NCBI GenBank assembly: GCA_964537055.1
Contig: CAZHYV010000003.1
Location: 186,001-250,000 of the forward strand
Reading direction: 5' to 3'
Source: CAZHYV01 sp964537055
GTDB taxonomy: Bacteria; Myxococcota_A; Polyangia; Palsa-1104; JAEUJZ01
DNA length: 64,000 nt
A program made the translations under genes and the position numbers. The notes under the pieces were generated by a model. That model was not told the origin of the DNA. It did no database searches and saw nothing but the letters and a program-made list of their open reading frames with translations. Positions 8,200-17,277 of this stretch are shown piece after piece (position 1 is the first letter of the stretch; each line of letters opens with the position of its first letter).

Positions 8200-9474
8200 T
8201 TACGGGGTCGCTTGCTCATGGCCAATATCAAACCCTGTGCCTCCTGGTGTCCGTTGAGTGATTGGGCGAGGACGTGGCGTCCCAAAGTAGTCTTGGGTTA
8301 TCGCATCCGATATCTCCACTTTCGCTCGATCGATCACCAGAGATTTATCCCAGGAACGTGAACCGAGATCGAGTTTCCATTCTGTCCCATGCTTGAGAAA
8401 TGACACCTCCGCTCGACTCACCCCTTGGGAGGTAGGGTGAATGGAAGAAAGTGCGTCTCGCGGAGAAACCACCACTTGTTTCAATTTGCAACTTGCCCCT
8501 TGAATTTGGGTGGGCGTAGCGCTGCCCAAGTTCATTTGGTTTCCCACCAGGATCGTATTCTGGACCGAGATAGGCTCTGTTCCCGAAGGATCTGCTCCCT
8601 GTAGGCAGAGGAGGCCTCCTCCGTCTTGCGCCTCAGGGATTTGAGCATCCATTCCATTCTGGGAGAGGGTGGTAAAGTTGATCAACCCTTTTGAGCCAAC
8701 AATGATGCCGACTCCTCCATTTTGGACAATGAGCGAGTTGAGGATACTGTAAGAAGATCCTTCGGTCAGAACGATTCCTGCGTTTCCATTGTTTCCAATA
8801 TAACTTCTTTCCACCTGAAGGTGTTTGCATTGCGTGGCTGAAATTCCTTGCGTGTTTTCAGAGACGACGCTACGGACCAGGGTGACGATGGCTGAACCCG
8901 CACAACTAAGCCCCAACCCAGCAGGCATCGAGCTTCGCTGTGTTTTCGTTGAGAGGGTGAGACCATCGAGATAAGCTTCTGTACCTAGGTCTTGCACATA
9001 AATGCCTCGCACAACTGTGCCAGAAGTTCGTCCTGCTCCGACGATCACCACTCCTTGACCTTTTTGGAGGGTCACTCCTGCGTATCCATTCGGCTCCCGG
9101 GCGGGCTTAACGACAATAAAGGAGCCTTTGCTCAAGGCGGTCGTCAGCTGGCAGAAGGGGTCCTGTTTCGTGCCCTGATGGGCAGAATCTTGCTTGGTCG
9201 GGTCGCAAAGATTGTAATCTACGTATTTCACCAGTTCTGTCGGGATGCAGGTATGGGGATTGACTTTGGGTGGGCCAGGAGCGACCTGAAATCCGGGAAA
9301 GCAGATTCCCGACTCACAACTGGCATGATCCTCACAGGCAATCCCATACTTGGGAGAACCGATGAGCTGCGAAACCGAGGGGACTTCCACGCAGCTCACA
9401 AGTGAGGAGAGAAGACTCCCCCAAAGAAAAAAGGGAATGGCAGAGAATGGATACGAGCGATGGTTCATCAACAT
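8200..9474 (-). CDS. Lipoprotein with right-handed beta-helix, late cargo or tail-spike-like
   Basis: The ATG at 9474 follows a clear GGAGG. The first 28 residues form a lipoprotein signal ending in SSLVSC. A Cys-rich patch (CEDHASCESGIC) follows, and the remaining 350 residues are rich in short Val/Ile/Asn-containing strands of the parallel beta-helix repeat type (for example SYSILNSLIVQNGG, GLINFTTLSQNG). It is the second gene of a late unit. A lipidated beta-helix protein in a late tail operon is odd: it could be a host-surface protein made late in infection rather than a virion spike. The frame is open further upstream, but without a signal peptide. Confidence 0.7.
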   Translation of the reverse strand: MLMNHRSYPFSAIPFFLWGSLLSSLVSCVEVPSVSQLIGSPKYGIACEDHASCESGICFPGFQVAPGPPKVNPHTCIPTELVKYVDYNLCDPTKQDSAHQGTKQDPFCQLTTALSKGSFIVVKPAREPNGYAGVTLQKGQGVVIVGAGRTSGTVVRGIYVQDLGTEAYLDGLTLSTKTQRSSMPAGLGLSCAGSAIVTLVRSVVSENTQGISATQCKHLQVERSYIGNNGNAGIVLTEGSSYSILNSLIVQNGGVGIIVGSKGLINFTTLSQNGMDAQIPEAQDGGGLLCLQGADPSGTEPISVQNTILVGNQMNLGSATPTQIQGASCKLKQVVVSPRDALSSIHPTSQGVSRAEVSFLKHGTEWKLDLGSRSWDKSLVIDRAKVEISDAITQDYFGTPRPRPITQRTPGGTGFDIGHEQATP

Positions 9475-9520
9475 AGGTACCTCCAAAACAGAGAACATTG
9501 AAATGAGAGAATGAGTTCCA

Positions 9521-10084
9521 CTACGATCCTCCCACCCCAATGGTAAAATCACAGTCGATGGGAGACCCCACCTTGTCCCAAAGAAACACCTCCACCCGAG
9601 AAGGCGAGGCTGCAAATTCGTTGTAGGTAGGAACCACAGGCTGAGTCGTTGTTCGAGGGGTAACCCACACGGGATACAGAAAGGTCGCATCAGAATCTAA
9701 ACGAATGTTAAATTCGACGAGATAGACTCCCTTGCCCGTGCGCTTTACATCTTTGATGTTGCTGCCTCGAGCGAGGTTCCCATTGGCATAGACGACGGCC
9801 CACCCTGCAAAGAGCCGGCTGAGATTGACTTCTTGCAGTGCGTAGGAAGGCGTGGGGAGTTTCCCCAAGTAGTTGTCGACCGCTGTTTTTGTCAGTTGGA
9901 TCGCACCCGGTATGGGTACAACGCTCTTGCCCCCACTACCATCGAACGAAGCACTCACAAGGGAGATTTCACCGCGAGAGAGCATGCCCACAAAATCTTG
10001 GACCGCGTTGAGATAATCGGCAGAGATGACGGGGACGGAATTTTTAATAAAGTCGATATACCGAGCCAGGGGCCACGTCGCCAT
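9521..10084 (-). CDS. Late tail-region protein, unknown (possible fibre component)
   Basis: The likely start is ATG 10084, which sits 6 nt after a TACTCT late-promoter element and has no ribosome site. The 187-residue product is rich in Val, Ser, Thr and Gly with predicted beta-structure, as in small tail or baseplate-associated proteins, but no family is recognised. The gene is the first of a two-gene unit with the beta-helix lipoprotein, 46 bp apart. It lies at the distal end of the tail gene region, where fibres usually are. Confidence 0.55.
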   Translation of the reverse strand: MATWPLARYIDFIKNSVPVISADYLNAVQDFVGMLSRGEISLVSASFDGSGGKSVVPIPGAIQLTKTAVDNYLGKLPTPSYALQEVNLSRLFAGWAVVYANGNLARGSNIKDVKRTGKGVYLVEFNIRLDSDATFLYPVWVTPRTTTQPVVPTYNEFAASPSRVEVFLWDKVGSPIDCDFTIGVGGS

Positions 10085-10090
10085 ACAGGG

Positions 10091-10101
10091 AGAGTAGCCA
10101 A
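10091..10101 (-). promoter_or_regulatory. Late-promoter element, unit 9521-10084/8200-9474
   Basis: On the minus strand TTGGC-TACTCT, then 6 nt and ATG. The sequence TTGGATACA lies upstream, as it also does at the gp36 unit with the same spacing, which could be an additional activator or sigma contact. Confidence 0.7.
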
Positions 10102-10162
10102 CCTTATTTGTATCCAATGATAAATCGGGCTACACTCTCAAAGCTTTTTTCCAAAGGGGACT

Positions 10163-10515
10163 ATGAAAATAAACGCTCTTGAGAGAACTGTGATTGAATG
10201 GTTGCTCGCTGACTCAAAGTTAAAACCCATCAAGTCCACGTTGAATTTTGATGTGCTAGTCGTTAATGAGCGAAGTTTTAGTGGAGTTAGGTTTTTACTG
10301 AATTTCCCCGCTCCGAAACCCTGAGTTTGTTTGATGACCAAGTTTCTTTACGTTGTGGAAACGTCGGCATAAAGTTGAATATACCTGAGGTAGATACTGG
10401 GTATGTGGTGTATATTGATGACGGCTAACTGACGATGATTGAGGGATTTACCTATGAAGAGCCCTGGCCCGATCAGATTGAGGAGAAAAATTGCTCAAGC
10501 AAGGGCATGTTATAG
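10163..10515 (+). pseudogene. Broken small gene (one frameshift, one nonsense codon)
   Basis: ATG 10163 follows AAAGGGGA. The frame MKINALERTVIEWLL runs to a TGA at 10322-10324, but the adjacent frame from about 10315 continues naturally (SLFDDQVSLRCG... GYVVYIDDG), stops at TAA 10426-10428, and then carries on in the same frame as MIEGFTYEEPWP to TAG 10513-10515. Joined, the pieces give a protein of about 117 residues. The closing motif GFTYEEPWP is typical of a small bacterial family of unknown or immunity-like role. It is a decayed plus-strand cargo gene between late units. Confidence 0.6.
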
Positions 10516-11358
10516 GTTAAAGCATTGGAATCTTTCTATCTTCGCTGAAGGAGACGGAGCTAATTGAAACTGAGCTTGCCAAGGCTGTTTCTGGATTTCT
10601 GGGGAGAATTCCCAATCTTTCCATTTAATCACAAGTTTTTGACCTTCCTGCGCATTGATAAAGGTTGTTACTTTTGGCATGGAAATAGGAAACCCATCCC
10701 TTTTTTGAAAATTTTCATGCGTGATTGTCCAGCGAGGGGTTACATTATCAGATTGGTAGAACACTGCTTTGACCACATTCCCTTGAAGTGGCGCAGACAG
10801 CCATATTTTCTCTATCATTCCACGAGAATCATGTAAAATGAGAACTTCTTTCCCGCCTTCAGTGCCATCCCAATCAACATCCGAATGCTTTATATCTGAA
10901 AAAAGAGGAATAGAGCCTAAGAGAATTTCAACGAGATCCGAAGGCTCAAATTCTTGAGGAAGGAAGCTAAGTACTTTTCTGAGTGCGCAAGCTCTCGATT
11001 CACCATAAACAAACGTATTTTCACGCAAGTTGGATTGCTGAAAGTAGGTAGGGGTTACTGACAAATATAAAAAAGAACCTATGGGTGTTCCGGTAGGAGC
11101 TTCCATAAAAAGCCAGCTTGGCCGCGCAACTAAAAGATCAGCCCCAAAGTTTTCTTTTTTTCCGTTGAAAGTAATCTCTATTTTGGCTTCCAGTCGGATA
11201 GGATGATGAAAAAGGGCTTTTCGTTGCTTTAAATCTTCTAAGATGAATGAAGATTCAACTTTAGGATAGGGACGTTGTGGTTTAAATATTGGTTGCTGAT
11301 GAGCACAGCTAATAGAAATAAGCCCTACTGTGAATAGAATCTGTAGATTTTTGAACAT
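10510..11358 (-). CDS. Outer-membrane-type lipoprotein (LolB/DUF4292-like)
   Basis: A 282-residue protein with a lipoprotein signal ending in LISISC at residue 18. The body has the pattern of lipid-binding LolB/LolA-like or DUF4292 half-barrels (RLEAKIEITFNGKKENFGADLLV, then PSWLFMEAP). Family assignment is by pattern and is tentative. Low GC, host-like composition and an ordinary upstream region without the late element mark it as cargo rather than a virion gene. Confidence 0.55.
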   Translation of the reverse strand: MFKNLQILFTVGLISISCAHQQPIFKPQRPYPKVESSFILEDLKQRKALFHHPIRLEAKIEITFNGKKENFGADLLVARPSWLFMEAPTGTPIGSFLYLSVTPTYFQQSNLRENTFVYGESRACALRKVLSFLPQEFEPSDLVEILLGSIPLFSDIKHSDVDWDGTEGGKEVLILHDSRGMIEKIWLSAPLQGNVVKAVFYQSDNVTPRWTITHENFQKRDGFPISMPKVTTFINAQEGQKLVIKWKDWEFSPEIQKQPWQAQFQLAPSPSAKIERFQCFNL

Positions 11359-11545
11359 ACCTCAAATGTACCTAATTCTTTCACAAACTCAACTTGTTAT
11401 TCGCCGAGACTTGGAATTTTATTAGAAGGTAGAATAACATAGGCAAAAGCCTAATCTCGCGATGGGGCAAGCGCTATGGGCGTTCACCCTGAAAAATTCC
11501 AGACGAAGAATGATTCTCTCCTCAGACTTTAGACTTCATTAAATT

Positions 11546-11830
11546 CTACAGCTGCAATCCAAGTTGCTGAGTATATCCTTGTAGAGTAGTTTGGCTATTG
11601 GTGTCTTCATCAATACATTGCTCATGCTTGTATGGTCCAAAAACACGGCGCTCTTCGGCCTTTTCTGCTTTAAGCTCTTCTAATGAAGAAGGTGGCCACT
11701 TTTTCGGCTTTTGATATCCATGCTCCCTTGCTATATTTTGTATCAACTGCTCACAGGTAATTGTGTTACAACCTAGCGAAGAAAAACTTCCTAATAACCC
11801 TAGAACTATCAAGAGAATTTGTTTCATCAT
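11546..11830 (-). CDS. Small lipoprotein
   Basis: A 94-residue protein with a lipoprotein signal peptide ending FSSLGC and a charged, Lys/Glu-rich mature part. AAAGGAG lies 9 nt upstream of the first of two ATG codons. No family is recognised. It neighbours the LolB-like gene on the same strand in a cargo region of the prophage. Confidence 0.6.
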   Translation of the reverse strand: MMKQILLIVLGLLGSFSSLGCNTITCEQLIQNIAREHGYQKPKKWPPSSLEELKAEKAEERRVFGPYKHEQCIDEDTNSQTTLQGYTQQLGLQL

Positions 11831-11953
11831 GTATACTCCTTTGTGGTTGATTTGAATCTATTATGGGAAATAAATCATAGTCAATATAAAATTTCCGGAT
11901 TTTCTCAATATAATCAAAATTTTAACTAAACATCGATGATTAGAGGTAACTGC

Positions 11954-12150
11954 TCACCTAAGTTCAAGGGATGAGGGAGGATGAACCAAAGCCTTGGTGG
12001 CGAATTCCGCGAAGTTGACGTTCTGTTTGGCATAGGTCTGAAGCAAACTCATGAGCCCCGCCTGGGTGTTGGCTCCTCGGATCGACCGACTTCCATACGA
12101 GGTCTTGCGCATCAGCACCGCCTCCGTCTTGAGGAAGGTTTATAAATCGG
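11954..12150 (-). pseudogene. C-terminal remnant of a transposase (IS66-like)
   Basis: On the minus strand the frame ending at TGA 11954-11956 reads FLKTEAVLMRKTSYGSRSI and then RGANTQAGLMSLLQTYAKQ and NVNFAEFATKALVHPP. This resembles the end of IS66-type transposases, where RKxSFG, a conserved Ser/Gly segment, and LxTxxxQ are followed by a helical tail. The 5' part is missing. It marks an old insertion at the end of the gp48 unit. Confidence 0.5.
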
Positions 12151-12432
12151 ACCGATCTTTCAACATTCGTTTGCAGATGTGCTTCAAGCCGACATCTCTT
12201 GGCGGTCGGAACAGAAACTGTCTCAATAAACAAAAAAATACGATTTTGTTCCCGAAAAAGATATGTGGAATCATCAGGCCCAGAAAGTGCTCTCCCGCGA
12301 CAAGAAAAGTAGTATTTGCAAGCGCTTGAGGGTAGGCTTTAGAACTGCGTGCGAATGAAGTCTGGCACACCCCTTGTCATCATGACGTGATGGCACAAGC
12401 CGAAGTTATACATCGCGTTAGTTTGAATTTCT
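12151..12432. other. Gap without a recognisable gene
   Basis: No supported coding sequence is seen between the transposase remnant and the gp48-like gene. Short frames exist on both strands but none has a ribosome site or a recognisable motif. It probably holds debris of the same insertion event. Confidence 0.4.
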
Positions 12433-13428
12433 TTATCCCGGAATGCACATATCCGGGATGCTATTAGGATCATCCGGAATCGCAGCCAGTTGACCCACAG
12501 GAAGCTTTCCCACTCCCTTACTCCGCAATACCAGACCACCCTTGTTGCGAGCATAATTAAGCCGGGCAATGGCATCCTGCGCGGCTTTCAAATCGTAGCC
12601 TCCCAGCTTTCCCAGCTTGTCCTCTTCCGCAACAACGCCCCAGGAAAAGGTAAGCCCTCCTCGTCCCGCCATCCAGCGAGCGTCTCTTCCCATCCCTTCT
12701 ACGAAGAGATCCGCCCGCGAAAGAGTGCCTCCCATGGGAGCAACAATTTCCAGGGTCCAGAGACCTCCCACAGGAACCCCAGCCATCTCTTTGAAATAGA
12801 TCCGCACAGTTCCTTGCTTGGCCCCACGCCCGAGGTCTTTTCGGGTAACCACCCTCCCATCCTTGGGTGAATGAAGCGTGACAACGACCGATTCTACGTC
12901 CATTGTATCCAGGGTCAGATCTACTTGGGCTCCTGCCAGACTTGCAACCACCCCATCGTTGATGTTCCAAGACAAGGTTTGGGCAGTTGCCAATAAGGCC
13001 AGGGTCCCTTTCCAGGAGACCGTATGCATGGCTCGAGCCACCCTGCGATCGACTTCGAGAATGACAATTTGCGAGGGGTCTGCGTACTGAAACAAGGGCT
13101 GGATCACCGATCGAATCGCGGCCAAGGTCGGGGGCCCATATTCTCGTAACCGGGAGATGAGCTGTTGCTGGCGCTGCTCTTCAGTTCCTATGCGAGCAAG
13201 GCTCGTCTGGTCAAGGCCTGTCGCTTCCTCTCACTCCTTCAATTTTTGATGCAAGGTCGCTGGGTTCAACTCCAACCGAAGGTGATCGACTTGCCGGGTT
13301 CCATGTTCATGAAGTACATGGGCGAATGCTTCCAGGAGTTTTCCCGGGTCATCTTCCCAGTCGATGATCTTTTCGATCCCTGGGGGAAAGGCAGCAATCA
13401 GTTCTTCTTTAAGGTCAAGGGCGTCCAT
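12433..13428 (-). pseudogene. Mu gp48/YmfQ-like tail protein interrupted by in-frame TGA
   Basis: One reading frame of 332 codons starts at ATG 13428, contains a TGA at 13231-13233, and continues to 12433. The first 65 residues (PPGIEKIIDWEDDPGKLLEAF...) match the start of the YmfQ/DUF2313 tail proteins. At the TGA the sequence is KLKE-stop-EEATGL, exactly where that family has a conserved Trp (..PxWExxLGL). The distal part shows a proprotein-convertase P-domain-like pattern (VVVTLHSPKDG..., GGLWTLEIVAPMGG). Neighbouring genes gp46 and gp47 support the assignment. It is either inactivated or needs readthrough; a TTG at 13125 could also restart translation. Confidence 0.75.
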
Positions 13429-13727
13429 TCGGGGGCAGGCCTTTCCTTCAGCAGACGGTCAAGATTTCGCTCATGGCGGTCGAGAAGCTCCCGAATGCTT
13501 TCGCGGTGCTCCTTAGCGACCTCAATGGCTGCCTCCTTGGCTAAGCCCGTGATTTGTTTCACTTCCGCTTGATGGACTTCATGTTCCTCACGCATGAGGC
13601 GGAGCACGGCAGGACCCGCCTTGATGACTAGATACGAGATGGCCATCAAAATGGCTCCAAGGACCATGGCCACGGGTGTGCCTTTGGGGTCTAAAATTGT
13701 TTGCAGAAAATGCAAGAGGTCATTCAT
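13398..13727 (-). CDS. Holin-like membrane protein with coiled coil
   Basis: The 109-residue product has one transmembrane segment at about residues 18-37 (VAMVLGAILMAISYLVIKAG) followed by a long charged helix with coiled-coil periodicity. GGAGAA lies 8 nt before the ATG. It sits between the baseplate J gene and the gp48-like gene and overlaps the latter by 31 nt. Small one-TM proteins in this place are often holins or tail-associated membrane proteins. No endolysin gene is recognised in the prophage. Confidence 0.55.
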   Translation of the reverse strand: MNDLLHFLQTILDPKGTPVAMVLGAILMAISYLVIKAGPAVLRLMREEHEVHQAEVKQITGLAKEAAIEVAKEHRESIRELLDRHERNLDRLLKERPAPEWTPLTLKKN

Positions 13728-13740
13728 CGTTTGGTTCTCC

Positions 13741-15321
13741 TTAGGTGCCTGTCACTAAAATTTGCGCGCAGTCGGGAATGGAGGGACCTTGATCGGGAAC
13801 ATGATCGAATACCTGATAATCTGCCCCCGTAAAGGCTCCGGCTCCCACGGCAATGCGAATCCCCACTCCCCTCCCTACCGAAGGGCTGTGGAGAAGAATG
13901 CGTTTCCCTTCCTCATTGACCGTATCGAGCGCAGCTCGAGCGAGATTTCCAACGGTGACTTGATCTTCCCAAAGGTCAAGCTCATCCGCATAACCGCTGC
14001 TACGGGAGGGCCCAATTTGTCCTAGGTAATCCAGCAGGTTTTGGGAGACCAGGGACACAGCAGGACCTCCCGCAAAAAAGTTTGTGTTTGCGGGAGCAAT
14101 CGTGCCCTCTGGAAGTGGGCTGATGGTCAGCGTGTATTTTCCAGGCACCGGCGAATTGGGGATATAGCTGAGCGCTTGCGCTTCCAAAGGCAGAATCGAT
14201 ATAGGCGGAACAGCTACTTGCAAACGTGGGGCTTGGGAACTACGCCGAGTTTGGAAGGCATCGATGGCCTGCATCAGGGAAAGCGGTGGTTTTCCCGAAC
14301 CGTTGTTGACCACAAACGTGGTGGCCGTGGCTGACTCTAGCACCTCAGCACTCCCTCCATCCTGCCAATCAAACCGATATTTAGGCAACGGTGTACAAGT
14401 CACCCAAATGCGCAATGCTTCTTTCGAAAGAATCGAGGGGACCAAGACGCGTGCAGTATCTGTCGCGACTCGTTTCGAATCGAGATACGCCTGGACCTGG
14501 GTTTGCTGCGCTACCGTCGGAATCCGTCCCGCGCCCATGCCTCCCAAATCAATGACCACATCGTAAGAGCCCACGCCATTACGGTGAGGGTAGACATAAG
14601 CCCGTCGAATGCCAATCAGAGCCCCATTCGCATCCAAGGCCTCTTCTGCCCATCCTCGAATATCTGCAGCCGTACCTCCTTTGGGAGGGGACTGCATTCG
14701 TCGGATTAATCTGCCAAGGAGGGAGACATCCTCCTCTTGCTCGAGCCCTCCCTGGAGTGGAGAACTCAGTACGCAGGTGGGAGCCACCCCGGCAGGAGGC
14801 GCTTGCCAGCGAACGACCGTTCCGGCGGGTAGATTTCCTGCAGTTCCAGGAGTCACGGCGGCTACGTTGCCCGAAACCGTTCCTCCAGGACCAATCGTCA
14901 CATTGGCGACAAGCTTGAGCACGAGGAGACCGCTGGGGTCTGTCAGTTGGCTTCCCATCCCGACCGTTGTGCCTGGAGTTCCTCGGATAAGAATAACCCC
15001 TCCAAAAGCAGCCTGAGGATCGTTTCTTCCATACTGGTTTAGGCCACGATTGCTTGGGAGTCCGTAGACAAAGGCCCAATTCTCGAGCGCTTGCGAGCAG
15101 CACCGGGACCGAATCACACCGTCGATGGTGGAATAGGCAGGAACGCCATCGTTGTCTGCATCCTTGATGGCTTGCTGGATTGCTCCTACCAGCTGCGCAA
15201 GCGCCCGGGCTTGCTGCCCTAAAAATGATTTTGGTCCAAGCGCCCGGGTTGGAAATTGCTTTGACAGGTACGCAATGGCCAGCGCAAAAGTTTCTTCTTC
15301 GGAGTAGACAGTAATGGCCAT
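13741..15321 (-). CDS. Baseplate protein J-like (Mu gp47)
   Basis: A 526-residue baseplate wedge protein of the gpJ/gp47 family. The N-terminus has the helical region with IDGVIRSRCC, then GGVILIRGTPGTTVGMGSQL and the GTAGNLPAGTVVRWQAPPAGV segment typical of the family. Such proteins form the wedge that links the hub to the fibres of contractile tails. Its ATG overlaps the gp46 stop as TAATG. The usual gp46-gp47-gp48 order is kept, apart from the inserted holin-like gene. Confidence 0.88.
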   Translation of the reverse strand: MAITVYSEEETFALAIAYLSKQFPTRALGPKSFLGQQARALAQLVGAIQQAIKDADNDGVPAYSTIDGVIRSRCCSQALENWAFVYGLPSNRGLNQYGRNDPQAAFGGVILIRGTPGTTVGMGSQLTDPSGLLVLKLVANVTIGPGGTVSGNVAAVTPGTAGNLPAGTVVRWQAPPAGVAPTCVLSSPLQGGLEQEEDVSLLGRLIRRMQSPPKGGTAADIRGWAEEALDANGALIGIRRAYVYPHRNGVGSYDVVIDLGGMGAGRIPTVAQQTQVQAYLDSKRVATDTARVLVPSILSKEALRIWVTCTPLPKYRFDWQDGGSAEVLESATATTFVVNNGSGKPPLSLMQAIDAFQTRRSSQAPRLQVAVPPISILPLEAQALSYIPNSPVPGKYTLTISPLPEGTIAPANTNFFAGGPAVSLVSQNLLDYLGQIGPSRSSGYADELDLWEDQVTVGNLARAALDTVNEEGKRILLHSPSVGRGVGIRIAVGAGAFTGADYQVFDHVPDQGPSIPDCAQILVTGT

Positions 15322-15698
15322 TAGACCCTCACCCGTTCACCTACAGGCTGGGGTTGGCTTTTGACGTGCCAGGACACCTGGAGTTCCCAGGACCCAGGTC
15401 CAAGGCGAGTAGGCTGGGCATCAAATGCTGTGATGGACCCCTCGGCGATAACCTGGTTACCCCCATCTTGGGCATAACTGCGAAGCTGGGAGCCTGTCGT
15501 GAACTTGTCTTGTTTGACCGTATGAAGAAGGGTGCCCTGTGTGCCTTCGGAGTCCCAAGCATACTCGCCTTTGCGAGTGGCCAAGGTCGTGAGGACTGGG
15601 TAGACGGCTCGCTCATTGAACACAACATCGCTAAATTCATCCCAGGTAAAGGTGAATTTTCCACGATGTGTTTTCGTGAGCGCTACATCTTCGAGCAT
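15321..15698 (-). CDS. Phage GP46 family baseplate protein
   Basis: A 125-residue protein of the Mu gp46 / gpW-like type: short, beta-rich, with the ATRKGEYAWDSEGTQGTLL segment that matches the family pattern of a Trp-containing turn after an RRG-like element. It would be a baseplate wedge component (gp25-like lysozyme fold without catalysis). It heads its own late unit: the ATG lies 6 nt after a TACTCT element. In Mu this gene directly follows gp45; here a host-like three-gene module separates the two. Confidence 0.75.
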   Translation of the reverse strand: MLEDVALTKTHRGKFTFTWDEFSDVVFNERAVYPVLTTLATRKGEYAWDSEGTQGTLLHTVKQDKFTTGSQLRSYAQDGGNQVIAEGSITAFDAQPTRLGPGSWELQVSWHVKSQPQPVGERVRV

Positions 15699-15704
15699 AT
15701 GCGA

Positions 15705-15715
15705 AGAGTAGCTAA
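15705..15715 (-). promoter_or_regulatory. Late-promoter element, gp46 unit
   Basis: On the minus strand ATTAGC-TACTCT, then 6 nt and the ATG of the gp46-like gene. It lets the distal tail genes be transcribed despite the plus-strand module inserted upstream. Confidence 0.7.
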
Positions 15716-16042
15716 TGGATACTTTATTCTAACTTTCATTAGAGAGTTATTATCGGTCAGTTTTAATCAGAATCGACCTTATCAGAGGAATCAAGAGATT
15801 GCTGGCTTTTTGCTTATCGATTATTATACTCAAAAGTTTTTTTGGAGGGAAATGAAAAGGCAAGGATGTTATTTGTAACTTCAATTTCAAAAGTGCTACA
15901 TATCGAAAGATGCATAAACACCCCCTTATGAGTGGCCATTTTTGAGATGGTAAACGATAACAAGCAGAATATGAGAATTTTCGGTTTGTTTTTAACAGGT
16001 TAATATTGATTTCTATTTTGCGGCCATACTAGATTGCTCCGC
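15716..16042. other. AT-rich intergenic region upstream of the cargo module
   Basis: About 325 bp without a supported gene, clearly more A/T-rich than the late genes. It should contain the plus-strand promoter of the methyltransferase-GGDEF-OPT module. I see no convincing single promoter box to report. Confidence 0.4.
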
Positions 16043-17239
16043 ATGTTGAGGGAAGACCAGACAATACAAGAAGCTACGGAATATGTATTAAAGAATGCTT
16101 GGAATCCCCATTCTTCGCAGGCAGGTACTTTAAAAAAAATAGGAGAAGAGATTGTGAATTTCGAGGATGAGGAAAAAAACGGCGAGCCAGATCCTTGGAC
16201 GAAACTAGGATCTGGACAAATTCCTGTGAAGGGACTTTGGGTCGTTCAAGGTTTTAATCCTGTCAAAATGACGCTTGATATGGAATCACAGATTGGAGGT
16301 GCCGGTGGGCCTATTGAGCAATCTTATATGTATTGGGAGCCACAAAGTGCGAAGGACTGGTATGGAATTGCAAGCCAACGCGAATACCAAATGGCCCAAC
16401 AAGGACTGCCTTTCGATAGGATTGCAAAGGAAATTGGCTGGATTCTTCGTGATACCGTCGGCCCCGATAAAAAGTTTTTAGAAATTTTGGCGCTTGGTCC
16501 CGGCCACGCAGACAAAGAGATCCGATTGGTTCAAGAATTGGCTGAAAGTGTTCCTTTGTTTCAGCATATCCGCCTGAGCATGCTAGATATCAGCCCTCCG
16601 CTCATCATCCTTGCTTGTTATTACGCAGATGAAGCCCTTAGAGATGATCCTAGAACTTCCTATGGAGGAATTTTAGGGGATATGTTTAATTTAGGTCAAT
16701 ATGACCAAATTTTTCATCAGTCTGCGCGTCGTCCAGTTCTTGCAACGATGTTTGGGGGAACTTTACAAACCTTACAAAATGAGACTCGGTTTATCCAGGG
16801 GAGTTTAGGAGCACTTAAGTCTGGGGATTTGTTACTGATTCATGTAAGCAATCGATACACACCTTCGGACGATCCGGAAGAGATCAAGCGGAAGGACCCC
16901 CGTTTATCTGGGAAGCTTCCAGCAGGATGGGATCGAGCCTATAGAAAATTTCTAGAAGGCCCCTTTCGTCGTCAATATCAAAAACAATTAGAAGATGTTG
17001 AGTTGAAACCGGTTCTTGATCGAGAAAGCGTGGTCATTCCTAAAAGCTATGCGGTTGATATGCAAGCAATCGTTAAATTGACAGATGGCCAAAAGAAAAT
17101 ATTTAGTGTCATGCGCTTTGTTCGGTATGATAAAAATGCTCTTATGCGAACTTTTGCAACGCGCGGATGGACACCCATTTGTAGTTGGGATTTTGGAATG
17201 AGCAACGAACAATGTATTTATTTATTCCAAAAACAATAA
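16043..17239 (+). CDS. EgtD-like SAM-dependent methyltransferase (cargo)
   Basis: A class I methyltransferase resembling the histidine-specific EgtD family. Near residue 150 the S-adenosylmethionine motif reads FLEILALGPGHADKEI, followed by LSMLDISPPL as the acidic-loop strand; later KDPRLSGK and EGPFRRQY are shared with the paralogue at 53885-55150. The substrate is unknown, and the EgtD assignment rests on fold-level patterns. The frame is open to TTG 16034; ATG 16043 is preferred. It is followed after 38 bp by the FHA-GGDEF gene. Composition is host-like and the strand is opposite to the phage genes on both sides. Confidence 0.65.
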   Translation: MLREDQTIQEATEYVLKNAWNPHSSQAGTLKKIGEEIVNFEDEEKNGEPDPWTKLGSGQIPVKGLWVVQGFNPVKMTLDMESQIGGAGGPIEQSYMYWEPQSAKDWYGIASQREYQMAQQGLPFDRIAKEIGWILRDTVGPDKKFLEILALGPGHADKEIRLVQELAESVPLFQHIRLSMLDISPPLIILACYYADEALRDDPRTSYGGILGDMFNLGQYDQIFHQSARRPVLATMFGGTLQTLQNETRFIQGSLGALKSGDLLLIHVSNRYTPSDDPEEIKRKDPRLSGKLPAGWDRAYRKFLEGPFRRQYQKQLEDVELKPVLDRESVVIPKSYAVDMQAIVKLTDGQKKIFSVMRFVRYDKNALMRTFATRGWTPICSWDFGMSNEQCIYLFQKQ

Positions 17240-17277
17240 AGTCTAGATAAACCTTAGGATAAAAGGACTGTCAACCC

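Noticed and set aside
12433..13428. TGA read as Trp throughout the prophage
   Set aside because: Several prophage genes, for example gpG and gp44, end with TGA within normal overlap structures, so a general code change does not fit.
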